A stretch of DNA of 13,108 bases from Gammaproteobacteria bacterium (GCA_017577365.1 PKRJ01000080.1:1-13108), one strand, 5' to 3'. Counted from the stretch's first letter, positions 1-12,980 are shown. Notes: a model not told the origin generated them from the letters alone. Translations and numbers: made by a program.

Positions 1-428
1 GGCTCACGGTGGCCGAGATGACCGAGCTGCGCGTCGCGGCGCGTAACGCCGGCGTGTACTTGAAGGTCGTCAAGAACACGCTCGCCAAGCGCGCCGTCGA
101 GGGCACGAGCTTCGAATGCATGCGGGAGAGCTTCCGCGGCCCTCTCGTCCTTGCATTCTCGCGTGAGGATCCGGGCGCGGCCGCCCGGGTGTTCAAGGCC
201 TTCGTCAAGGAGCACGAGAAGCTCGTGCCCGTCGCGCTGTCGATCGGGGGGCAACTCTACGGGCCGTCCGAGCTCGACCGCGTGGCGGCGCTGCCGACGC
301 TCGACGACGCGCGTGCGCAGCTGCTCCGCGTGCTCATGGCGCCGGCGACGCAGCTCGTCCGCACGTTCGCCGAGCCGGCCGCGATGCTCGCTCGCGTGCT
401 GAAGGCCCGCACCGAGCAGGCGGCGTAA
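1..428 (+). CDS. rplJ: 50S ribosomal protein L10, 5' truncated by the window edge
   Basis: L10 anchors the L7/L12 dimers to 23S rRNA at the base of the ribosomal stalk that recruits translational GTPases. In E. coli it, or its complex with L7/L12, also represses translation of its own mRNA. The frame is already open at base 3 and reads LTVAEMTELRVAARNAGVYL, matching the L10 segment that begins near residue 33 in E. coli, so about 32 N-terminal codons lie outside the window. The GTG at 9 and ATG at 18 are internal codons, not starts. Seen in the sequence: KVVKNTLAKRAVEGT and PGAAARVFKAF, both typical of the L10 globular domain, and a C-terminal helix (LVRTFAEPAAMLARVL) of the kind that binds L7/L12. 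It ends with TAA at 426-428. rplL follows after a 117-base spacer in which I see no convincing promoter or terminator. The operator that would mediate autoregulation lies upstream, outside the window. Confidence 0.97.
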   Translation, partial: LTVAEMTELRVAARNAGVYLKVVKNTLAKRAVEGTSFECMRESFRGPLVLAFSREDPGAAARVFKAFVKEHEKLVPVALSIGGQLYGPSELDRVAALPTLDDARAQLLRVLMAPATQLVRTFAEPAAMLARVLKARTEQAA

Positions 429-545
429 AGCTGAAGCGGGAATCGAGGGGCCGGGACGGAGCTGCGAGCAGGAGCATTGCAAGAGCCTGGTTAAGCCCGC
501 CCGTGCGCTCAGGTAACACATTGATCTAGGACAGGAGAAACGAAG

Positions 546-932
546 ATGGCTTTGTCGAACGAAGAACTCATCGAGGCGCTGAGCAACAAGTCGATCATGG
601 AAGTGGTCGAGCTGGTGAAGGCCCTCGAGGAGAAGTGGGGCGTTTCCGCGGCGGCTCCGGTAGCGGTGGCCGCGGTGCCGGGTGCAGGCGGCGGCGAGGC
701 TCAGGCTGCGGCCGAGGAACAAACGGAGTTTTCCGTTGTCATGACTTCCTTTGGCGAGAACAAGGTCGGGGTCATCAAGGTCATCCGTACCGTGACGGGC
801 TTGGGCCTGAAGGAAGCGAAGGATCTCGTCGAGGGCGTGCCGAGCACGGTCAAGGAAGGGGTCTCCAAGGAAGAAGCGGAGAACATCAAGAAGCAGCTCG
901 AGGAAGCCGGCGCCGCTGTCGAGATCAAGTGA
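546..932 (+). CDS. rplL: 50S ribosomal protein L7/L12
   Basis: This is the multicopy stalk protein that recruits EF-Tu, EF-G and other GTPases to the ribosome and stimulates GTP hydrolysis. The 128 aa compare with 121 in E. coli. The layout is canonical: an N-terminal dimerisation and L10-binding domain (about residues 1-33, with IMEVVELVKALEEKWGV), an Ala/Gly-rich flexible hinge (about 34-60), and a compact C-terminal domain with EKNKVG-like and TGLGLKEAKDLVE motifs ending in GAAVEIK. The slightly greater length is explained by the hinge. The ATG at 546 is preceded by AGGAG at 533-537 with 8 bases between, a strong ribosome binding site suited to a protein made in several copies per ribosome. 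Translation ends at TGA 930-932, followed directly by an in-frame TAG, so the gene has tandem stops. It is cotranscribed with rplJ upstream and partly with rpoBC downstream. Confidence 0.98.
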   Translation: MALSNEELIEALSNKSIMEVVELVKALEEKWGVSAAAPVAVAAVPGAGGGEAQAAAEEQTEFSVVMTSFGENKVGVIKVIRTVTGLGLKEAKDLVEGVPSTVKEGVSKEEAENIKKQLEEAGAAVEIK

Positions 933-958
933 TAGAGCGGTATCGCGACGACGACCTA

Positions 959-1019
959 CGGCGGCCCGGACACGGGGCCGCCGCATCATGGGCAGCCAGC
1001 GCTTCACGGCGCTGGCTGC
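959..1019 (+). promoter_or_regulatory. Tandem stem-loops between rplL and rpoB: candidate attenuator / RNA processing site
   Basis: Two perfect GC-rich hairpins lie in series. The first pairs 959-967 (CGGCGGCCC) with 975-983 around a 7-base loop. The second pairs 992-1002 (GCAGCCAGCGC) with 1009-1019 around a 6-base loop (TTCACG). The following bases, TGTTCTCATG, are only mildly T-rich, so this is not a strong intrinsic terminator. In E. coli the same spacer holds an attenuator that lets only a fraction of transcripts continue into rpoB, plus an RNase III site. That is established for E. coli; a similar role here is inferred from position and structure. It would explain why stalk proteins are made in large excess over RNA polymerase subunits. 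Confidence 0.65.
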
Positions 1020-1081
1020 GTGTTCTCATGCCCGGGCCTTTCGGTCTCCGTCACTCCCTTGCCTAATCGGAGTAGCTGGTA

Positions 1082-5167
<4,086 letters not shown>

Positions 5168-5209
5168 GCCCTGCGGTCAACGAATTCAATTTGCGGTAGG
5201 TGGTAGCCA

Positions 5210-8200
5210 ATGAAGGATCTACTGAAGCTTTTCAGGCAGCAGAGCGCCGTCGAGGATTTCGATGTGATCCGCATCGGGCTCGCGTCGCCGGACATGATCC
5301 GTTCGTGGTCGTACGGCGAGGTCAAGAAGCCCGAGACGATCAACTATCGGACGTTCAAGCCCGAGCGTGACGGCCTCTTCTGCGCGAAGATCTTCGGGCC
5401 CATCAAGGACTACGAGTGCTTGTGCGGCAAGTACAAGCGCCTGAAGCATCGCGGCGTCGTCTGCGAGAAGTGCGGCGTCGAGGTCACGCAGACGAAGGTG
5501 CGCCGCGAGCGCATGGGCCACATCGAGCTCGCGAGCCCGGTCGCGCACATCTGGTTCCTGAAGTCGCTGCCGTCGCGCATCGGCCTCATGCTCGACATGA
5601 CGCTGCGCGAGATCGAGCGGATCCTCTATTTCGAGTCGTTCGTCGTCGTCGACCCCGGCATGACGCCGCTCGAGCGCGGGCAGCTCCTGACCGACGAGCA
5701 GTATCTCGAGGCGATCGAGCAGTACGGCGACGATTTCGACGCCCGCATGGGCGCCGAGGCCGTGCGCGACCTGCTCGCGTCGATCGACCTGCACACCGAA
5801 ATCAACAAGGTCCGCGACGAGATCAAGAACACGACGTCCGACACGAAGATCAAGCGGCTGTCGAAGCGCCTGAAGCTGCTCGAGTCGTTCATCGAGTCGG
5901 GCAACCGTCCCGAGTGGATGATCATGACGGTCCTCCCGGTGCTGCCGCCGGACCTCCGTCCGCTCGTTCCGCTCGACGGCGGCCGGTTCGCGACGAGCGA
6001 CCTCAACGATCTCTATCGCCGCGTCATCAACCGCAACAACCGTCTGCGCCGGCTGCTCGAGCTCAACGCGCCCGACATCATCGTGCGCAACGAGAAGCGC
6101 ATGCTGCAGGAGGCGGTCGACGCGCTGCTCGACAACGGCCGCCGCGGCCGCGCGATCACCGGCACGAACAAGCGTCCGCTGAAGTCGCTGGCCGACATGA
6201 TCAAGGGCAAGCAGGGGCGTTTCCGCCAGAACCTGCTCGGCAAGCGCGTGGACTACTCGGGCCGCTCTGTGATCGTCGTCGGCCCGACGCTGAAGCTGCA
6301 TCAGTGCGGCCTGCCGAAGAAGATGGCGCTCGAGCTGTTCAAGCCGTTCATCTTCTCGAAGCTGCAGCTGCGCGGCGACGCGCCGACCATCAAGGCCGCG
6401 AAGCGCCTCGTCGAGCGCGAGGGGCCGGAGGTTTGGGATATCCTCGAGGAGGTCATCCGCGAGCATCCGGTGCTCTTGAACCGCGCGCCGACGCTGCACC
6501 GCCTCGGCATCCAGGCGTTCGAGCCCGTGCTGATCGAGGGTAAGGCGATCCAGCTGCACCCGCTCGTCTGCACCGCGTTCAACGCGGACTTCGATGGCGA
6601 CCAGATGGCCGTGCACGTCCCGCTGTCGCTCGAGGCGCAGCTCGAGGCGCGCGCGCTGATGATGGCGTCGAACAACATCCTGTCGCCCGCCAACGGCGAC
6701 CCGATCATCGTGCCGTCGCAGGACGTCGTGCTCGGCCTCTATTACATGACGCGCGAGCGCGTCGCCGAGCCGGGCGAAGGCATGGTGTTCTCGGACATCG
6801 ACGAGGTCCATCGCGCGTACGAGAACCGCATCGTCGGGCTGCACGCGAAGATCAAGGTGCGCGTCGAGGAGCAGGACGAGGAAGGTAACGTCAAGTCGCG
6901 CCTCGTCACGACGACGGTCGGCCGCGCTCTCCTCTATGAGATCGTGCCGAAGAAGCTGTCGTTCGATCTGATCAACCGCCCGATGAACAAGCGGGCGATC
7001 TCGGCGGTGATCAACGCGTGCTACCGCAAGCTCGGTCTGAAGGAGACGGTCGTCTTCGCGGACCAGCTGATGTACACCGGCTTCCATTACGCGACGAAGT
7101 CCGGCGTCTCGTTCGGCGTCGACGACATGGTCGTGCCGGAAGACAAGGCCGCGATCCTTCAGGCGGCCGAGGCCGAGGTCAAGGAGATCCAGGATCAGTA
7201 CGCCGCGGGTCTCGTCACGGACGGCGAGCGCTACAACAAGGTCGTCGACATCTGGTCACGCACGAACGACCAGGTGGCGAAGGCGATGATGGAGAAGCTC
7301 GGCACCGAGACCGTCACCGACGCCGAAGGCAAGACGATCAAGCAGGAGTCGTTCAACTCGATCTACATGATGGCCGACTCCGGCGCCCGAGGCTCCGCGG
7401 CGCAGATCCGTCAGCTCGCCGGCATGCGCGGCCTGATGGCGAAGCCGGACGGCTCGATCATCGAGACGCCGATCACGGCGAACTTCCGCGAGGGCCTCGA
7501 CGTCCTGCAGTACTTCATCTCGACGCACGGCGCGCGTAAGGGTCTCGCCGACACGGCGCTGAAGACCGCGAACTCGGGTTATCTGACCCGCCGTCTCGTC
7601 GACGTCGCGCAGGACCTCGTCGTCACGGAGGAGGACTGCGGCACGAAGAACGGCCTGATGATGACGCCGCTCGTCGAGGGCGGAGACATCGTCGAGCCGC
7701 TGCGCGAGCGCGTGCTTGGCCGCGTCGCGGCCGTCGACATCCTCGCGCCGGGCTCCGACGACGTCGTGATCCCGGCCGGCACGATGCTCGACGAGAAAGC
7801 GGTCGAGAAGCTCGAGCAGTACTCGATCGACCAGGTGCTCGTGCGCTCGCCGATCACGTGCGAGACCCATTACGGCGTGTGCGCGCAGTGCTACGGGCGC
7901 GATCTCGCGCGCGGTCACCGCGTGAACAAGGGCGAGGCGGTCGGCGTCATCGCGGCGCAGTCCATCGGCGAGCCGGGCACGCAGCTCACGATGCGCACGT
8001 TCCACATCGGCGGCGCGGCGTCGCGATCGGCGGCGATCGACAGCGTCGAGGTGAAGAGCGCGGGCACGATCCGCTTCGAGAACGTCAAGACCGTCCGCCA
8101 CGAGACGAAGGGGCATCTGATCACGACGTCCCGCTCGGGCGAGCTCGCGGTCATCGACGAGTTCGGCCGGGAGCGCGAGCGCTACAAGGTGCCGTACGGC

Positions 8201-9457
8201 GCGACCCTCAGCGTCGCCGACGGCGACCCCGTGAAGCCGGGTCAGCTCGTGGCGCGCTGGGATCCGCACATGCACCCGGTCGTGACCGAGGTGAGCGGTT
8301 ACCTCAAGTTCGAGGACTTCATCGACAACGTCACGGTCGCGCAGCAGGTCGACGAGATCACCGGCCTGACGAGCACGGTCGTGCTCGACACCGCGTCGCG
8401 CAGCACGGAGTACCGGCCGACGGCGAAGCTCGTCGACGAGAACGGCAAGCCCGTCTGCTTCCCGAACACGGATATCCCAGCGGCGTACGCGCTGCCCGCG
8501 GGTGCCGTGATCAGCATGGAGAGCGGCGCGCGGGTCGTCGTCGGCGACGTGATCGCGAGGCTGCCGCAGGAGACGTCGAAGACGCGCGACATCACCGGCG
8601 GTCTGCCGCGCGTCGCGGACCTGTTCGAGGCGCGGCGGCCGAAGGATCCGGCGATCCTCGCCGAGTTCTCGGGCACCGTCAGCTTCGGCAAGGAGACCAA
8701 GGGCAAGCGCCGCCTGATCATCACGAACGACGAGGGCGAGCAGTACGAGGAGCTGATCCCGAAGTGGCGCCACCTGAACGTCTTCGAGGGCGAGCGGGTG
8801 GTGCGCGGCGAGATCATCGCGGACGGCGAGCCGAATCCGCACGACATCCTCAGGCTGCGCGGCGTCGAGGCGCTCGCGGACTATCTCGTGCGCGAGATCC
8901 AGGACGTCTATCGCCTGCAGGGCGTGAAGATCAACGACAAGCACATCGAGGTGATCATTCGCCAGATGCTGCGCAAGGTCGAGATCACGGATCCCGGCGA
9001 CACGTCGTTCCTGCGGGGCGAGCAGATCGACAAGGCTCGCGTCTACGAGGTCAACCGCGAGGTGACGGCCAAGGGCGGCGAGCCCGCGAAGTACGAGCCG
9101 GTGCTGCTCGGCATCACGAAGGCGTCGCTCGCGACCGAGTCGTTCATCTCGGCCGCGTCGTTCCAGGAGACGACCCGCGTGCTGACCGAAGCCGCAGTGC
9201 GCGGCATGCGGGATGACCTGCGCGGTCTCAAGGAGAACGTCATCGTCGGCCGGCTGATCCCGGCGGGCACGGGCTTCGCGCACCACGAGAAGCGCCGCCG
9301 CACGCAGGAGGATATCCTCGCGGCGGAGCTCAAGGGGCTCGAAGCGCGCGAGCGCGCGGCCGCGGGCAAGGAGCCGTCCGACGCGGAGGCGGAGCAGGGG
9401 GCTGCGGGCGGCGAGGCCGAGCTCGCGCCGGCCGAGCACGACGAGGATCGCGAATAA
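5210..9457 (+). CDS. rpoC: DNA-directed RNA polymerase subunit beta'
   Basis: RpoC is the largest subunit of core RNA polymerase and carries the catalytic magnesium site. The 1415 aa compare with 1407 in E. coli. Domains in order: an N-terminal zinc site (Cys70, Cys72, Cys85, Cys88, the same numbers as E. coli); the clamp and the sigma-binding coiled coil (about 260-310, ending in NRNNRLRRLLEL); the lid and rudder region (SLADMIKGKQGRFRQNLLGK); the active-site motif NADFDGD with Asp460, Asp462 and Asp464; the bridge helix and following region (GYLTRRLVDVAQDLVV); the second zinc site (Cys810, Cys884, Cys891, Cys894); the trigger loop starting near QLTMRTFHIGG (Met928, Arg929, His932); the proteobacterial trigger-loop insert (about 940-1130); and a C-terminal tail rich in Asp and Glu (11 of the last 29 residues). 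ATG 5210 has AGGTGG at 5198-5203 with 6 bases between. The stop is TAA 9455-9457. It is cotranscribed with rpoB and followed closely by a hairpin. Confidence 0.99.
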   Translation: MKDLLKLFRQQSAVEDFDVIRIGLASPDMIRSWSYGEVKKPETINYRTFKPERDGLFCAKIFGPIKDYECLCGKYKRLKHRGVVCEKCGVEVTQTKVRRERMGHIELASPVAHIWFLKSLPSRIGLMLDMTLREIERILYFESFVVVDPGMTPLERGQLLTDEQYLEAIEQYGDDFDARMGAEAVRDLLASIDLHTEINKVRDEIKNTTSDTKIKRLSKRLKLLESFIESGNRPEWMIMTVLPVLPPDLRPLVPLDGGRFATSDLNDLYRRVINRNNRLRRLLELNAPDIIVRNEKRMLQEAVDALLDNGRRGRAITGTNKRPLKSLADMIKGKQGRFRQNLLGKRVDYSGRSVIVVGPTLKLHQCGLPKKMALELFKPFIFSKLQLRGDAPTIKAAKRLVEREGPEVWDILEEVIREHPVLLNRAPTLHRLGIQAFEPVLIEGKAIQLHPLVCTAFNADFDGDQMAVHVPLSLEAQLEARALMMASNNILSPANGDPIIVPSQDVVLGLYYMTRERVAEPGEGMVFSDIDEVHRAYENRIVGLHAKIKVRVEEQDEEGNVKSRLVTTTVGRALLYEIVPKKLSFDLINRPMNKRAISAVINACYRKLGLKETVVFADQLMYTGFHYATKSGVSFGVDDMVVPEDKAAILQAAEAEVKEIQDQYAAGLVTDGERYNKVVDIWSRTNDQVAKAMMEKLGTETVTDAEGKTIKQESFNSIYMMADSGARGSAAQIRQLAGMRGLMAKPDGSIIETPITANFREGLDVLQYFISTHGARKGLADTALKTANSGYLTRRLVDVAQDLVVTEEDCGTKNGLMMTPLVEGGDIVEPLRERVLGRVAAVDILAPGSDDVVIPAGTMLDEKAVEKLEQYSIDQVLVRSPITCETHYGVCAQCYGRDLARGHRVNKGEAVGVIAAQSIGEPGTQLTMRTFHIGGAASRSAAIDSVEVKSAGTIRFENVKTVRHETKGHLITTSRSGELAVIDEFGRERERYKVPYGATLSVADGDPVKPGQLVARWDPHMHPVVTEVSGYLKFEDFIDNVTVAQQVDEITGLTSTVVLDTASRSTEYRPTAKLVDENGKPVCFPNTDIPAAYALPAGAVISMESGARVVVGDVIARLPQETSKTRDITGGLPRVADLFEARRPKDPAILAEFSGTVSFGKETKGKRRLIITNDEGEQYEELIPKWRHLNVFEGERVVRGEIIADGEPNPHDILRLRGVEALADYLVREIQDVYRLQGVKINDKHIEVIIRQMLRKVEITDPGDTSFLRGEQIDKARVYEVNREVTAKGGEPAKYEPVLLGITKASLATESFISAASFQETTRVLTEAAVRGMRDDLRGLKENVIVGRLIPAGTGFAHHEKRRRTQEDILAAELKGLEARERAAAGKEPSDAEAEQGAAGGEAELAPAEHDEDRE

Positions 9458-9464
9458 AGGCGAA

Positions 9465-9499
9465 CGCCGGGCCGCCCTTCGGTTGACGGCGGCCCGGCG
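9465..9499 (+). terminator. GC-rich hairpin 8 bases after rpoC: probable terminator or attenuator
   Basis: A perfect 12-bp stem pairs 9465-9476 (CGCCGGGCCGCC) with 9488-9499 around an 11-base loop. It begins 8 bases after the rpoC stop, the usual place for a transcription terminator. No T tract follows (CAAACCTAGAATTT), so it may terminate weakly, act as a pause or partial attenuator, or protect the 3' end of the rpoBC mRNA. Its loop and right arm coincide with the -35 element and spacer of the promoter described next, so the two signals share DNA. Confidence 0.6.
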
Positions 9500-9511
9500 C
9501 AAACCTAGAAT
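9483..9511 (+). promoter_or_regulatory. Sigma70-type promoter for the rpsL-rpsG-fusA-tuf operon
   Basis: TTGACG at 9483-9488 (5 of 6 matches to the -35 consensus) and TAGAAT at 9506-9511 (5 of 6 matches to the -10 consensus) are separated by exactly 17 bases, the optimal spacing. This is the best promoter match I see in the spacers of the window. The expected start point is around 9516-9520, at the edge of a CTCTCTCTC run, with a GC-containing discriminator (TTCCGG) after the -10. Such discriminators are a feature of promoters under stringent control, so ppGpp control is plausible, but that is an inference. It would give the translation-factor operon its own supply of transcripts in addition to read-through from rpoC. 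Confidence 0.75.
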
Positions 9512-9517
9512 TTCCGG

Positions 9518-9682
9518 CTCTCTCTCGCCGCCCGAGAATAGCGCGGCGAACCCAAAGACTTCGCGGCACCGACTCTGCCGCGGGGACTTCCGATGGCCCG
9601 GATGCTGAAGACGTCGGCAGACGGGCCGCTCTTTATTTGGCCGGCGGAACCGGTCGAGACGCGAATTTTTTTGGAAGGGTCA
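9518..9682 (+). promoter_or_regulatory. rpsL leader, about 165 nt, with a stable hairpin and a T7 tract
   Basis: This is the predicted 5' untranslated region of the str operon. It contains a hairpin pairing 9559-9568 with 9576-9585 (10 bp including two G-U pairs, 7-base loop) and a smaller one pairing 9526-9531 with 9543-9548. Near its end, T7 at 9666-9672 sits immediately before the Shine-Dalgarno sequence; the hairpin potential just upstream of it is weak, so it does not look like a terminator. A U-rich stretch there could instead serve as a ribosomal protein S1 landing site. An ATG at 9593 is in frame with rpsL without an intervening stop, but it is not favoured as the start (see rpsL). 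Confidence 0.45.
9673..9679 (+). promoter_or_regulatory. rpsL: Shine-Dalgarno sequence deciding the rpsL start
   Basis: GGAAGGG lies 3 bases before ATG 9683. The spacing from its AAGG core to the start is 4 bases, a little short but usable. It selects the ATG that gives a standard-length S12 over the in-frame ATG at 9593, which has only a GGGGA at 9582-9586. Confidence 0.7.
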
Positions 9683-10057
9683 ATGGCGACGACTAACCAA
9701 CTGGTGCGCAAGCCCCGGTCGACGAAGCGGCAAAAGAGCAACGTTCCGGCCCTGGCAGGGTCGCCGCAGAAGCGCGGCGTGTGCACGCGCGTGTACACGA
9801 CGACGCCGAAGAAGCCGAACTCGGCGCTGCGCAAGGTGGCACGTGTCCGCCTGACCAATGGGTTCGAGGTGACGAGCTATATCGGCGGTGAAGGGCACAA
9901 CCTGCAGGAGCACTCGGTCGTCCTGATCCGCGGCGGCCGCGTGAAGGATCTGCCCGGCGTGCGTTACCACGTCATTCGCGGCACGCTCGATTGCGCCGGC
10001 GTCAATGACCGTCGCCAAGGCCGCTCGAAGTACGGCGCCAAGCGTCCGAAGAGCTGA
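9683..10057 (+). CDS. rpsL: 30S ribosomal protein S12
   Basis: S12 sits at the interface side of the 30S subunit near the decoding centre and controls accuracy of tRNA selection. Starting at 9683 gives 124 aa, exactly the E. coli length, with the expected N-terminus MATTNQLVRKPR. A longer reading from ATG 9593 would add 30 residues that resemble no S12 and is rejected. Conserved segments are present: PQKRGVCTRVYTTTPKKPNS, RLTNGFEVTSYIGGEGHNLQ and GRVKDLPGVRYH. Lys43 and Lys88, the usual positions of streptomycin-resistance mutations, are wild type, so this ribosomal site is expected to be sensitive. Asp89, the target of RimO methylthiolation in E. coli, is present. The stop is TGA 10055-10057. 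It is the first gene of the str operon, probably transcribed from the promoter at 9483-9511. Confidence 0.98.
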   Translation: MATTNQLVRKPRSTKRQKSNVPALAGSPQKRGVCTRVYTTTPKKPNSALRKVARVRLTNGFEVTSYIGGEGHNLQEHSVVLIRGGRVKDLPGVRYHVIRGTLDCAGVNDRRQGRSKYGAKRPKS

Positions 10058-10314
10058 CGAGCGACGGCCGGGGCGGGCCCTTCTCCGACGCAATGCGGGT
10101 AGGGGGCGGCCCTTCGACTTGCCGAGAACGGCGGATCGCCCGTTCGGCCGACGGCCGCGAAGCGATTCGATCGCGACCCGCGGCGGCGGCTGGATGGCAC
10201 GTCGATCGCAAGGCGGCGAAGCAGAGAGAGGAAACAGAGTCAGGAGAGCGGGGGCGAGCCGAGCGGCCGTTTCCGCAGGGGCGCCGAGAGGCGTCGGGTA
10301 ACTAGGAACCGAAG
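10058..10314 (+). promoter_or_regulatory. Structured 257-base rpsL-rpsG spacer, candidate S7 translational operator
   Basis: In E. coli the shorter rpsL-rpsG spacer (about 100 bases) folds into the site through which S7 represses its own synthesis. Here the spacer is much longer, with several potential structures. One is an imperfect hairpin at about 10121-10148. A second is two-tiered, pairing 10154-10159 with 10179-10184 and, inside an asymmetric internal loop, 10162-10166 with 10170-10174. The third is a stem at 10280-10295 capped by a GAGA tetraloop of GNRA type, 8 bases before the rpsG ribosome binding site. The stretch 10209-10257 is purine-rich and looks unstructured. No convincing promoter is seen. 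A short frame starting at ATG 10194 (35 codons) is discussed in the findings and is not called as a gene. The S7-operator role is inferred from position and foldability only. Confidence 0.4.
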
Positions 10315-10794
10315 ATGTCGAGACGAAGTCAGGCCCCGCGCCGTCAGGTCCTCCCGGACCCGAAGTACGGCAGCGAGATGCTCGCCAAGTTCATCAACAT
10401 GGTCATGCGCAACGGCAAGAAGTCCGTTGCGGAGAAGATCGTGTACGGCGCGCTCGATCGGATCGCGGAGCGGACCGGAAAGGACGAGCAGCGCGCTTTG
10501 GAGCTGCTCGGGCAGGCGCTCGACAACATCAAGCCGTCGGTCGAGGTGAAGTCTCGCCGAGTCGGCGGCGCGACCTACCAGGTGCCGGTCGAAGTGCGGG
10601 CCACGCGCCGCGAGACCCTGGCGATGCGCTGGGCGATCGAGGCGGCTCGCGGCCGATCGGAGAAGACAATGGCCCTGCGGCTCGCGCACGAGCTGATGGA
10701 CGCGGCCGAGAACCGCGGCGCGGCGGTCAAGAAACGGGAAGACACGCACCGGATGGCCGAGGCCAACAAAGCCTTCGCCCACTACCGGTGGTGA
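10315..10794 (+). CDS. rpsG: 30S ribosomal protein S7
   Basis: S7 is a primary binder of the 3' domain of 16S rRNA, nucleates assembly of the 30S head and lies near the mRNA exit channel. The 159 aa fall in the usual bacterial range (about 156). Conserved blocks: LPDPKYGSEMLAKF, VEVKSRRVGGATYQVPVEVR, a helix-rich MALRLAHELMDAAENRG, and the C-terminal VKKREDTHRMAEANKAFAHY followed by RW. It ends there, without the longer tail of E. coli K-12. Compared with E. coli, the loop between RTGK and KPSVEVK (about residues 53-74) is about 3 residues longer (DEQRALELLGQALDNI). ATG 10315 is preceded by AGGA at 10304-10307 with 7 bases between. The stop is TGA 10792-10794. fusA follows after 24 bases. In E. 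coli S7 is the autogenous repressor of this operon; the long upstream spacer is where that would act. Confidence 0.98.
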   Translation: MSRRSQAPRRQVLPDPKYGSEMLAKFINMVMRNGKKSVAEKIVYGALDRIAERTGKDEQRALELLGQALDNIKPSVEVKSRRVGGATYQVPVEVRATRRETLAMRWAIEAARGRSEKTMALRLAHELMDAAENRGAAVKKREDTHRMAEANKAFAHYRW

Positions 10795-10818
10795 CCCACG
10801 AACACTGAGGCACCACTC

Positions 10819-12915
<2,097 letters not shown>

Positions 12916-12980
12916 TGCGCCGGGTGTTTTGACCGGACAGTCGGTCGGCCAAGAGCTTCAAGACTAAGGGGTAGTGAGTC

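Noticed and set aside
5219..9502. Long - strand frames of 622 and 748 codons antisense to rpoC
   Set aside because: Shadows of rpoC codon bias; no family similarity recognisable.
9641..9672. Possible intrinsic terminator before rpsL, ending in T7
   Set aside because: The only stem before the T tract is 4 bp (CCGG with CCGG) and is separated from it by 12 bases, so it lacks the strong adjacent hairpin an intrinsic terminator needs.
9593..9682. Upstream in-frame ATG giving S12 a 30-residue N-terminal extension
   Set aside because: The extension matches no S12. The ATG at 9683 gives the exact family length and has a better ribosome binding site. The region is better explained as an untranslated leader.
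10005..10305. Frames of 98 and 70 codons overlapping the end of rpsL and the spacer
   Set aside because: Arg/Gly-rich, no recognisable domain, no good ribosome binding site, and they start inside or just after rpsL; consistent with chance openness in GC-rich DNA.
12929..12957. Possible tuf promoter with TTGACC at 12929-12934
   Set aside because: At 17 bases spacing the -10 position reads AGAGCT, which does not resemble TATAAT, and other spacings give nothing better.
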